Assembly: GCA_039720395.1 (NCBI GenBank)
Contig: CM077828.1
Span: forward strand, 30,438,069 to 30,502,068
Length of the DNA: 64,000 nucleotides
Direction of reading: 5' to 3'
Source: Liquidambar formosana
Taxonomy: Eukaryota > Streptophyta > Magnoliopsida > Saxifragales > Altingiaceae
Both the position numbers and the translations under genes were made by a program. The notes beneath the pieces were generated by a model, which did not search any database, had not been told where the DNA came from, and saw only the letters and a list, made by a program, of their open reading frames with translations. Shown piece after piece: positions 25,160 through 36,700 of the stretch (position 1 is its first letter; every line of letters starts with the position of its first letter).

Positions 25160-26676
25160 AAGAGAAAAGGAAAGTGCTATTAAACATCATAAAGAAACTC
25201 AAGATCTCAACTAAGTTAGCACCTTGAGTTCTTCTAATCATATTCTATTTAATTCCTTGGATATACAGACAACAAACATATTACTTAAAATGGTTCACGT
25301 GCAAGCAGGTATGCACAAACTAGTACTTATATATAGATATATGTATATATGGGTTTTTTTCATGTCACTTAGACAAATAATTCAGTTACCTTTTTGGAGC
25401 GGATGCGTTCAACCCCCGTCTTTAACTGTCGCTCTAACTTTTTCAACTCTTTAACGCTCAACATTGATAGATCTTCACCAACCAAATGCCTAAAAAACTA
25501 GCATGATGATTATGACGACAACAAGAATGATGATTTTGATCATCAGTGGCTATAATACGTACTTATTTCTTGCTTCCAAGGTGTCTATGGTTCTCTTCAA
25601 TTCCTCAATTTCAGATCTCCAAAACTGCAATCAGCAGGCAAATTAAAGCAATTAAGGCATTAGCACAATTCAGAAGTAAAATGGCCAAAATAAAAATAAA
25701 GAACCTAAAAAGGTAAAAAAATGAAGGGTTGACGTTGCCCTTGTGATCCAATGATATAGACGTTGAAATTTCTTTCGCAGAAATGCATAATGATCATTTT
25801 AACTTCTGCAAAAACAAGTGCACCTTTTTCTTTTCCTTTTAATACCCCTTCTCTTTTTATTCCAAGTAAGAATGATTCAGATGCTGTTCAGAATTATACT
25901 GCCTAATGTTACTACAGTGAAACAAGACGTGCATTTACAGGATTTACATGAATGTTCAAATATAGCTGGCCCCAATTGACAAAATGCTTCTGCAGAGAAT
26001 AGTTACCAAAAAAAAAAAATGTTAACACGACAATCTGTCATTTTTAAAATAATAGACATTCGACTTAGATATGCAGACATGTGTCCATTGAGAAACATGG
26101 GCACACATGATCGGTCACATATATGCGTGTTCCAGTATCCATCCTTACAAAACATGCATGCCAGCTAGACGAGCCATAAGGGAATAATTATTTGAATTAC
26201 AGAAACAAGCAAAAAAAAAAATTCGAGTTGTATGATCGAATAGCAATACCTCCATGGTTCTACAGCGTGGGTTATTTGATTCTGGAAGCCCTACTTCATT
26301 CCGATACCTCGAAATGGTCCTATCCATGCTGCAGTACCCATTTACATGAACACAAATTACTTAAAATTTTCTATATATATATATAATCAAAGAAATAATT
26401 TACAAATTGGTTTTCATTAACAAAGTATGAAAAGGAGAAAGAGGGTGCATGTGAAAAGAAAAGAAAAGTAGGAGGAAATTAAGCAAGAACTCACTCGTGA
26501 CTGGCAAACTGGTAGACCTTGCCAGAGTGAGAGAAGATAAGGAGGGCAACCTCAGCATCACAAAGGATGGACAGCTCAAAAGCTTTCTTCAGAAGCCCAT
26601 TTCGCCTCTTTGAGAAGGTCACCTGCCTGCTTGCTGGGTTCTCTATTCTCTTCAGCTCTACTTTCCCTCTCCCCAT
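22634..26676 (-). CDS. TM8-like MIKC MADS-box transcription factor
   Basis: Eight exons on the - strand: 26676-26495, 26328-26250, 25624-25563, 25489-25390, 23745-23704, 23609-23568, 23435-23365 and 22661-22634. Their lengths (182, 79, 62, 100, 42, 42, 71, 28) follow the classic MIKC pattern and sum to 606 bases, 201 residues. The MADS domain ([20 protein letters not shown], later [15 protein letters not shown]) binds CArG boxes in the nucleus. The I region ([17 protein letters not shown]) and K domain ([40 protein letters not shown]) drive dimerisation. The combination of FASH after the MADS domain, RNEVGLPES and FWRSEIEEL points to the TM8 clade rather than SEP, AGL6 or FLC. The C-terminus is short and ends in FVQDGAYL. 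Clade placement is by recollection of TM8 proteins. Intron 4 is the longest (1.6 kb) and is full of simple repeats. Confidence 0.88.
22878..23051. mobile_element. Inverted-repeat element (MITE-like) in TM8 intron 7
   Basis: The arms 22878-22943 and 22984-23051 are strongly complementary (shared core CACGTGGAGAAAGTTGAGAT) with a 40-base centre. There is no coding capacity. It sits inside the intron before the last short exon of the TM8-like gene. If transcribed it would fold into a long hairpin. Confidence 0.75.
24591..24649. repeat. (TA)n followed by poly-T, TM8 intron 4
   Basis: About 32 bases of TA repeat run directly into about 25 T residues. A second (TA)n run is at 25111-25156 in the same intron. 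Confidence 0.85.
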
Positions 26677-27473
26677 TTCTGAAAAATATAAATTATGACT
26701 GTACAAAGATTAATTGGGAAGAAAAGAGGAGAAAAGATCGGGTTTGTACAAAGATTGCAAAGAGAAAGATATAAATATACAAATCAATGCCACCATGGTG
26801 ACCTTACCTTTATTCCTTTTAGCATATAATAAGACAAAAAATCTATGACATACGTCAAAAGAAACGCACTTATTTGACAAACACGGGATATGTGGACACG
26901 TATAAAATTGTAAGAATTCACGAGGTTCACATTTCAAACACGTCTATTTATCAAAGTTTATGTCATTGCAAAAGCTATGATGATCGGTCATATAGAAAAG
27001 ATAAGATCATATACGTACGAGATTTTAGAAAATGCGTTTACAATCTTGCGTAGATGACTAAGGTGACACGACGGCACTAGTCTTTTGCTTTTTGAATGAT
27101 CCTTCTCATCGGTTAATATTTTCTAAAATCCCATTTGGTGGTTTATGTTACGTGCTTCTCCGGTCCTTCTCAAATGGTTCTTTTCAAAACTACTAACAAC
27201 GATTATGATTCAATAGCATTGTCCACCTCTAATCATGTTGCGTGTTTTTAAGTTCTCAAAAAAATGTTCCCTAGTGGATGCAAACTAATCTCTCAGGTTA
27301 ATTAACTTTTGAGTGTGTTTACTAAATTTGGGTTTATAAGTTAAAATAAATTTAAATTGGGTATGTTTAAAGAAACCCCTAGGCACCACCATAGTCAATT
27401 CCTAGAAAACTTCCATCAAGTTCAAAATAGAATAAATTTATTTATTTATTTATTTATTTTTTTTTTTTGGGGT

Positions 27474-27504
<31 letters not shown>

Positions 27505-28296
27505 GGGGGGGTGTTGGGGAATTTCTATTACTTCTCATTCTCCAACCAAAATTTAGGAGTGAACTTACATTACATGTATTAGATCAAATTTTGGTTCTGA
27601 CGCAGTGTTTACTTCACAGAATTTGAGTTGTGACAATATAAAAATATAATTTTTTTAGAGAAAAATCTACTAGCAATGAGTTGTGGCATTAAAAGATTAA
27701 ACCAAAAGTCTGCATGCACTCAAGTCTAAATTTTTATTTTTATTTATTTATTTTGGTAGATATTTTTATTAATTTATTCTTCTAAGTGTATGGGTACTGC
27801 TCGGATTTTTTGTTGGCTCAGCAAATAAATGAAGAGTCGACACGTGTCCCAGAGTGCAACTTAAGCGATTCTATTCACCCTAAGAGAGATCGACACGTAT
27901 CATATACGATGACTTTGGGGGGGTCCAATCAGATTGGACGTAATTTATCAATCCATCATACCCTTTGGAAAAATGATGGTTTTGTTGAGCCTTTAGGAAA
28001 ACGGGGTGAAAGGTGTCAACAACTCATTGAAGTTCGGTTATTTATTATGACACCCAAAAAAAGAAGTCAAGATGGAGAAAATTGTGCCTCCCTAGTGGCC
28101 CACCAACATTGATGGCCACAAACGTTGGACGTCGAACTTGGAAGGAGATCCCATTCCACACTTCTCATGCTTCATTGGGTTTCTCATTTAATAATGCCTA
28201 TGGCACATGAAGATAGGCTATGTTTACTAAAACATTAAAAAAAATTTTAAAAATTATTATTATATTAATTTGTCGTTTATTAGGATCCAATTTTTT
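26677..28296. other. Upstream region of the TM8-like gene
   Basis: No other gene is supported. The 5' leader and promoter of the TM8-like gene should lie here, in the half of the 6.7 kb divergent intergenic region nearest 26676. A TTTA microsatellite, T-run and poly-G run occur at 27431-27511. Confidence 0.5.
27474..27503. repeat. Poly-G tract (30 nt)
   Basis: Thirty uninterrupted G residues, then an A and seven more G, preceded by (TTTA)n and poly-T. The low-complexity context makes the exact length unreliable. Confidence 0.85.
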
Positions 28297-29278
28297 AAAG
28301 GGTAAATTACAATAAGACCTCTTCTAAAATCTTATTATTACAGATACACCTCCTCACGTTTTAAAAATTACACTAATACTTTTTACTTTACAAAATAAAC
28401 TACAAAGAGATCCTTCCTTCTAACTTCCGTCCATTAATCCGTTAAATCATATGCAAATTTTTTCAAAATACCCTAACTACCCTTAGTGGATGATAACTTC
28501 CATGTTAAATGCATATAACTCACCAGTCCAATAGTTCATCCAATACTTTTGAATTTTTTTAATTATTATTGATAAACAACTAAAAGATAATATATATATA
28601 TATATATATATATAAGAAAAATGCTAAAAAAAATTTAAATTTTCTGTCCAACTGATGTGGCAGCTGTCAAATTTGCTCTTTAGAAACAATTGTTTATTTA
28701 ATTAAATTTTTAATTGATTTGCAAAATAAAAAATAAAAAAATTGATTTGCTAAGTTGCCACCTCATTTGACTAAGTAGATTTGAGTAAAAAAAAAAAAAG
28801 GGCTATGTATGTAGCATTCCTCATATGTAGAAATAAATAAAAAGAATTATTACAATAGAGATACACATATAGAAGTGGCAAATGAGGTGGTAACTTGGCA
28901 AATCAATTTTTTTTTTTTTTTAAATTTTTACACATCAATTAAATAGATAATTGTTTCTAATGAGCAAATCTGATGGCTACCACATCAGTTGGACAAAAAT
29001 TTAAGCCTTTTGGCATTTTTCTTTTATATATATATAATCTTTTAGTTGTTTATCAATAAATAAATAAATCAATCAAATATACTGGATGAATGTGTTGGAC
29101 TGATGAGTTATATGCATTTAATGTAATTAGGGTATTTTGAAAAAAATTGAAAATGATTTAACGGATTAATGGACGAAAGTTAGAGGGAGGGGGTCTTAAT
29201 GTAATTTCAGAAACGTGAGGGGGTTTATTTGTAATTGTTAAATTTTAGAGGGGGTCCTAATGTAATTTACCTTTTTTT
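28297..29278. mobile_element. Long-armed inverted repeat of about 980 bp (MULE-type MITE)
   Basis: The whole interval is a giant foldback. The left arm (about 28297-28770) and right arm (about 28870-29278) are reverse complements with scattered differences. Termini read GGGTAAATTACA at the left and TGTAATTTACC at the right. Nested shared blocks include TTAATCCGTTAAATCAT and CAACTGATGTGG. Long, gene-free inverted arms are typical of Mutator-like non-autonomous elements. A 9-bp target duplication could not be established in the AT-rich flanks. Confidence 0.75.
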
Positions 29279-30784
29279 AAAAAATGCTCTCACTTTTTTG
29301 TATTGGGTTTTGTGTTAAAAGTAAATATTAAAATAACAAAGAGTAGTATAGGAAATTTAAAAAATTTGTGATTTGACTTTTCAAAATGAATAAACATTTT
29401 GGGATAAAAAAAAGTAGCAAAAATGGCCTATTATTAATTTTTGGAACATGAATAATTACACGAATAATTAATGTTATTGTTCATTATGTATCAATTAATT
29501 TTTAAGATATTTCTATTTAGTATCCCTGGTCATTGGATTAGACTAATTCTCCTGTGATGTACAAGTCACCCATAAACTCATACATTCAATAGTAAAAAAA
29601 TAGAGACTTGAACTCGGGATCTTTGTTTCTTAAATTGGAATCCTTTGCCATCTACACTACTCTTACAGGTTTATCTAGTAAATGACTCAAAGAAATAAGA
29701 AAAAATTTGTTACATAAGTTTGAAGAATTATTGGTTCGCTACATAAGATTGCCCATTGAAAATATTATGCCCATTTTAAAATTTTGATTGCATAATTTTA
29801 GTTATTTAATTATAATTAGATTTTTTGAATGATGACAAGACTTATGATAATGTTTCAAGTTTAAAGGTTGCCGTTGGTTTTTTTTTTTTATTTTTTTTTG
29901 GCCAAGCAACGAGGTGTCCGTTGGTTGGGAAGCCGAGAATAATGAATAAAATAAGCACCAACATTTTCTAAAAAACTATAGTGATATTGAGCAATGGAGA
30001 TCCTGTACCTCCATATTCACACGTCCCCTATTTTTTTTCTCTTTTTTAATCAAGCCCCCTGTTGCACCTCCTCTGTAAAGACTGTAATATAACAAAGTCA
30101 CATTAGCATACCTAAAGTAATGGGATCCATCAAACGGGAGCCGTGTCCCGTCATTTGAGACCAACTCCACCCGGTTGTATAGCATTAGCCTTTTGCTTGA
30201 TTGATTGATTGATTTTTATTTTTATTTTTCTTAAGGTCGAATTCATCGAATGACAAAAATAATTTAATTAGGCTAATTTTTAAAAGATGCCATGAATTTA
30301 TTAAAGGGGGCAGACCATTGGTCTTCATTTGTTGACTTGACTGATCATGTAACCAAGGGGAAATTGATACATTTGCTTACTTTTATTGTAAGGTGGGATG
30401 CAACGTTCTCTTCTGTCGAGCACTCATGGACATTAAATTTTCGCCTCACTCACTCATTGCCTAGCCACATTTGCCTTTCTTCTTCCTCTTTCTCCCAAAA
30501 GTAAATTAAGCGCAAAAAGGGGACTCTCCCAGTTAATTCTATCTGCAATCCCCCTCTCCGACTGTGCCTTTGCCAATGTACATATAAATGGGCTCAATTG
30601 ACCCAACAAGCATGAGCACACAATGTCAATTGGATTACTTGTATTACTAGAAGAGTGAGATACTTTCCATTTCTAACCAAGACAGGCTTGATACATATGC
30701 CCTCAAGCTCGCGCTGTGCTTCAGTTGGCCGGATCACATGTCTTCTTGGAGAGGCCAATTTGATGTTTTGATGTCATGTAACCA

Positions 30785-30899
30785 TGAGATCGGCCCTTGT
30801 GGCCTAGTGATGTCCGGGTGAAGTTGGGATGTGGGTAGAGTTTACGGTGTAGGACTCGAATTCCCTTTAATGTAACCAGAAGAAAAAAAAAAAAAAAAA
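30785..30899 (+). mobile_element. Possible tRNA-derived SINE
   Basis: GTGGCCTAGTGATG at about 30799 resembles a pol III A box, and GGACTCGAATTCC at about 30850 a degenerate B box. The element ends in a poly-A run (30883-30899). The layout fits a plant SINE. No clear target-site duplication was found. Confidence 0.45.
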
Positions 30900-32123
30900 C
30901 AAAACAAAACTATATATTTAGACCTACCAAGTAGCTAGTAGGTCCTACTCAATACATTATACAATAAAAAAAATCAATTTTGATAAATAATTTTAACCAT
31001 TTGATTGATTCAGTTCTAATTGAGTTATTTGAAAATTGTTGGTGATCAATTTATATATGTAATGTCCAAAGGAAGGAAAAGATTTTCAATCAAATGGTCA
31101 AGAACTACTTAAATGAGTTGATCTTCCAATCAAAAAATGCACTAATGGGAACCCATTGTTTGGCAAGATGCTAACATGGTCCCCCGATCATTTAAAGAAG
31201 GCATGGAAGCGGGGACAAAGATGGTGGCAGAGGATCACCCTTCCATACCAGCCACGTTTGTTTTTTGTTCTAAACATGGGCCAAGAGTGGTGCCACAAAT
31301 ATTCTTAACCACTAGATCCATCTTTTGCGGCACCCATCTTCTCTCTTCAATTCAAAGCAACCCATCTTCTCTCTTCAATTCAAAGCAAAAGAACCCCATC
31401 TTTTCTACTTACGATGAAGTTGTTGTTACTCTCATGACCTTGTACTAACCTGATTCATGTAGGTTGTACAATTTTATATACACGTGGAGTTTGTCCGAAG
31501 GGTTTTCTCATCATAAATAAAAATTTTAAATAAAAAAAGTTTGCCATTATCATATCAGCTAAAAAAAAAAGGAAAAAAGTGCTTAAGAATATCTGGTACG
31601 TGTGATTTAATAAGTAATCTCCAGTAATTTTGATGCCTAAATCGCATAGGCCGGCCATAGACATACGCAACCTTTTGGCTCCGAGAGAGAAAAGCTGTCT
31701 AAAGTAAACTTTCGCTTGATTTGGCTTCGGACAGAACTTACTTCCAATGGGATGCCCAGCTGGTCATCTCAGCCTTTAAAGGGGATCAGCCTATGGTGCC
31801 TTTGGGCTTTTGGATCTAGCGTTGATGACTCGAAATATTTTCTTAAGCGCTTTGAAGCTATTTTTCCTTTTCCTTTTCCTTCTTTTTCCTTTTTAATGCA
31901 AACGAGTTATCCCTAACTCTTTTAATATTAATAAATGAGTATTAATGATTTTTTATAAACTTAAACTTAAGATCATTCACTTAACAAATCAAATCAAGTC
32001 AAATAAGACAAATGCTGCACTTTAGGCTACCATTGCACCATGCCACTGTCAAAAGTTAGTGAAGCACCACCATCTTTTCCTCCGTTCCTCAAATAATACA
32101 ACTTATATCTTAACCTTATAGAT

Positions 32124-32366
32124 GGGTTTGGATTCAATGCTAAGTTGATAAAATTCAACACTATGCTAAAGTAATCCACACCCTTAAATGAGAGATTGGA
32201 TGAATTGGATTGAAAGTTGAAAATGTGCTACTGAAATGACCAAGATGACCTTATTGGATAACTTTTTCAACTTTCAATCTAAACCATCCAATCTCTCATT
32301 CAAGGGTGTGGATTACCTTGACATGGTGCTGAGTTTAATCAACTCAACACTGAATCCAATTCCCCT
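32124..32366. mobile_element. Inverted-repeat MITE, family shared with 48195-48435
   Basis: Arms of roughly 95-110 bases are complementary around a short centre near 32235. The termini read GGATTCAATGCTAAGTTGAT at the left, mirrored by CTCAACACTGAATCC at the right. The element at 48195-48435 has the same ends and a similar central motif. Confidence 0.75.
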
Positions 32367-33281
32367 ATAGATATGGGGAGAGCCAATTTCGAAACATTTT
32401 GAGAGAGAGATAGAGTGGAAAAAAAAGGAAAGAAAAAAAAATGATCTGAAGCAATTTTTATTTCTATAATGGATAACTAATCATTCATCTATCATTTTGA
32501 TGGAACACACACATATTAGTGGTTTAAAGTGATACAATATTTTTTTTGGGTAAAGCACAAAAAATTACCCTAATCTCTAAGTCATTGACCTCAATTTTAA
32601 AACCAATCAAAATGGTCCTACACTGTTAATTTTTGACAATTTACTACTCCATGATCCACAAACCAAAGGGGTTAAAGTGTTTGAAAGTAAATAGGGGTGC
32701 ATACTGTTATCGGGTGAAAGTAAGGAAGTGAAATTATAATTTCCCCTAAATAAGAACCGATGAGGTAATCATAAAACAAGAAGAGGGAAAAAGGATTTTC
32801 CAAATGAAGTTGTGGTTTCTCAAGATGGGTGGAGTTAGACCTCCTTGGGAAAATGCTATTGATTGCTAAATTTTTTCCTCTAATGATATATCTGTTAATT
32901 AATATACTCCGTATCATACATTTTTTCTTATAACCGATGGACCAACCCTTAGTAAATACCTCAAAAATATCATCTCATCAATGATATATCATGCATTAAA
33001 AAATAATAATAATAGAGATGAGTAGCCGGCTTGATCCTTTGGGTGGCAAGATGAATATGAAGTGATTATGGAGAGCCACCGGAGGAAAAGCTACTGTAGC
33101 GTATCCGAACCGGCATGCTGCATGATTGCCTGAAAACCGAGTCAGATGGACACAAGACATTCCTCACTTGATCTGTCGACACGTAGCACTGGTCTAACCT
33201 TCCATTTAATGCATCATCACCATCATCGTCAGCGTTTAGGTTTCAGAGTGACTTGCTCCATGTGCCAAAACCTAAAGAGAA

Positions 33282-33285
33282 ATTC

Positions 33286-33325
<40 letters not shown>
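33282..33325. repeat. (GA)n microsatellite in the SEP 5' leader
   Basis: About 22 GA dinucleotides, 50 bases before the SEP ATG. GA repeats in MADS-gene leaders are known binding sites for plant BPC/GAGA-binding proteins. Function here is inference. Confidence 0.85.
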
Positions 33326-33329
<4 letters not shown>

Positions 33330-33375
33330 TTAGGGCACAAAAGAGAGAGAGCTAAGGAGCTTTTGAGCCTGTGAA

Positions 33376-33690
33376 ATGAAGAGAGGAAGGGTTGAGCTGA
33401 AGAGAATAGAGAACAAGATCACAAGGCAAGTCACCTTCTCGAAGCGAAGAAATGGCGTTCTGAAGAAAGCTTACGAGCTCTCCGTTCTCTGCGATGCCGA
33501 GGTTGCTCTCATCATCTTCTCCACCAAAGGCAAGCTCTTTGAGTTCTGCAGCACCTCAAGGTATTCAGCCTATAAATATATTGGTTAGGGTTTAGAGAGA
33601 GATAGAGTGAGAGATTGGTTAGGGTTTAGAGCTTTGTTTCAGGTTGGATTTTGCTTTCAGATCTAAAATGATGAATGAAAACTGTATTTA

Positions 33691-33737
<47 letters not shown>

Positions 33738-36700
33738 GGTGCTATAAAGCAAAATCACAGTAATCAAACACACGAGAAATACCAGATTTATGTGATTTGT
33801 CAATATGCCTATCTCCATAACTGAGGAGAAGATTAATTTCATTATTAACAATAATGATTTAAGTTACTCCGTATAAGAACTCTCAAGTTTCAACCTTTTT
33901 CCTTTGTTTTTTTCTAACTCACACACAAACACATAATAGAGTTCAGAAAAAGAATGCAGGATAACACAAAATATGTGTGTGTGTTTAAAACTGGATCGAA
34001 AGCATATTTTCATGAGCTGTTGTGTTTTCAATTCCCACTTCAAATGAATTTCTCAAGGTGTTTTTGTACCATTTTTTGTTTTTTTTCCATTGATCTTGTT
34101 GTGGATCTGCAGCTGGAAATGTTGTAGAATTTCTGTAGGTGATTGATCAACTATATATATATATATATATATGCATTTTTTACATCTTTTATTAAAGATT
34201 TCAAGAGAGAGAGCGTATAACTTTTATTCCAACTGAAGAGATGGATGAGGTTTTGCGTCACTATCTGATTCATAAGCTCGAACTCAAAGCAATTTGCTCA
34301 GAAAAAAAAAATGCATCTAGTACAAAGGTATAATTTAGGGTTCATTGGATTAGTTTATTAGGGAAATCACTTGAATAAAGAGTGTTGAAAAATCAAAATA
34401 AATGCAATCATAATAGTGGTATCAGCCACGAACCAACTCAACTGTTGTTTTATGTATACATTCAATTTGATGATTTTAAGCGGAAAATTAGCTTCACTTT
34501 CAGTTATATAATACATAACTGAAAATGTATTTGCACAAATTTTTTTTATATGTATTTTCATGTTTTTTTTTTTTTTTAATGCAATTTGCATAATTTTTCA
34601 TATATTTTCACGTGTTTTATGTTATTGGCATTTTTTTTTTTAATTTTATGCATTTCACATTTTTCCATGTAATTATTGGTTCATTAAATATATCTTAACT
34701 TGTTCCCTTGTGGCATTCATTAAATAATCCCATTCTTCCTTTTTAAGAGAACGTTTATTTATAATGCTGTTGCTAATATTATTCTCCAATTGTAGCATGT
34801 TGAAAACACTTGAAAGGTATCAGAAATGTAGTTATGGGCCACCAGAAACCAATACATCTTCAGATAAGGCACTGGTAATCTCTCTCTCTGAGTGCATGCA
34901 CATCTGTTCGAGTTTAGGCATTTTTTCCTTCTGGAAAAATTTCAAGCTTAGACTTGATAAAACAATAATCTTCAAGAAGTAAAGGCTTTGTTTAATGTAG
35001 ATGATGTATGGCTTCGAAGGTAAGGAAGAAGCCAATGAGATGTTAGGCTTTTGTTGCCTACTTATTATCAGCTCTTCTTCTATAGCTAGCCTTATTTTAT
35101 TAATTGCACTCTTGAAGGATCCTTGCAATATACATTACACAGATGTTATAATCTTTCAAATTGCTGATTGGCCTATGAAACTACCCTTTGTTTTTCCCAA
35201 ATCAAGCCAATGCTGTATTTGGCAAGCCAGACTTGCAGTGTGAAGATCACTAAAGGCTTTAATTTTTATGTTCTCCATTACTAATCTTCTTTTTTCCCAT
35301 TTGGTCCTGAGTGTGGATGTTCTATTTATTGAAGAAAAGATAGCAAACCATTAAAAACGTAACACAATGTACAGGAAAAAATTCCTTAGCCATGGATCAA
35401 ATGTCTAGTTCAAAATTGCTTTCTGGTAGGAATAGCATTATTTATTTCAAATTTTCTTTAGGAACACAGCAGCTACCAGGAGTATTTAAAGGTCAAAGCA
35501 CATTATGAAAACCTGCAGCGAATCGAAAGGCAAGTTCCCTCCTGTGAATCACATTGTTCTTCTCTTCCAACTGTGTGGACATAACACACAGCTGCATTAC
35601 GACCATCATGATCCGTCACTAAAAATCATCATTTTGTAGTGATTCGTTACATCAAAACACGAATCAAAGAGGTATTTATTTGACTGTTTGTTTGCAGGAA
35701 TTTCATGGGCGAGGATCTTGGTTTCCTAGGTAGCATGGAGCTTGAGTCACTAGAAAGGCAGATCGATGGGACATTGAAGAAGATCAGATCGACTCGGGTA
35801 TCTTCTCGTTTTATAACAAGCTAGAACAGTTTGAGTTGAAGTAAGTTGACCTCATAAAACCAGTGAGTTAACTCAAACCATGGAACATCAGCAAAGTTTA
35901 TTGTGAATGGTTGTATGGTTTGAGGTAATCAACATTAGTGTTTTCCATTGTAAACATGTCAATGAACTTCTGGACTCAGATTTAATGTCTGGTGACCGTC
36001 ATGCATACTGCTTTTATCTCTGTTCTTAGAAATAGATTAACCATTACCAGGATCTAATGCAGATCGACATTATGCACGACTAGAAGCAAACCAAAAGAAA
36101 CCAATTATCAGTGTGTTAATAAACTTTTAAACATTACACAAAGCTTAACTTGAAAATATTTATATACACTTGAGTAACATGAAATCTCTAAATGAGTGTC
36201 TCACCTTTTGTTTATGGTCTTTTGCAGACGCAGTGCATGATTGATCAGCTGTCTGATCTTCAGCAAAGGGTATGTGTACTGTTGAAGCTTTTTTTTTTTT
36301 TTTTTAATCAAATGAGAATATATTGAGGGAAAGAACTAGGGTCATTCCCAATCTCAACTTCCTCAAACAAAACAGAGGGAGATAAGTTAGAGATTGGTAC
36401 TGAACCAAATCTATTACATCGAGTTGTCCATTGGAAAAGCTTATGAGCTCAACATTTGCCCGACGAGAAACATATTTAACTACTGACATATTGAAGCTTC
36501 TTATTTCTTGATGCTCTTTCCCCATAATCATCTATGATATGTATTTTTGCTTACAGGAAAAATCACTTTATCAATCTAACAACGACTTGCAAGGAAGGGT
36601 ATGTAAATTTCTTATTTTCTTTTTAGTACTGTATTCGACAGTGAACCTAAGCAATTTGCATTAGGTTCTGTCATTGAAACAGCAAGAACGAACACATGGA

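Larger units (their letters stand above)
29279..33375. other. Upstream region of the SEP-like gene
   Basis: No gene is supported. It contains a SINE-like element (30785-30899), an inverted-repeat MITE (32124-32366) and a GA microsatellite next to the SEP start. The immediate SEP promoter should lie within the last 1-2 kb. Confidence 0.5.

Noticed and set aside
33146..33355. Upstream open frame with an Arg-Glu repeat in the SEP leader
   Set aside because: The RE repeat is only the translation of the GA microsatellite. It could act as an upstream ORF but is not a protein gene.
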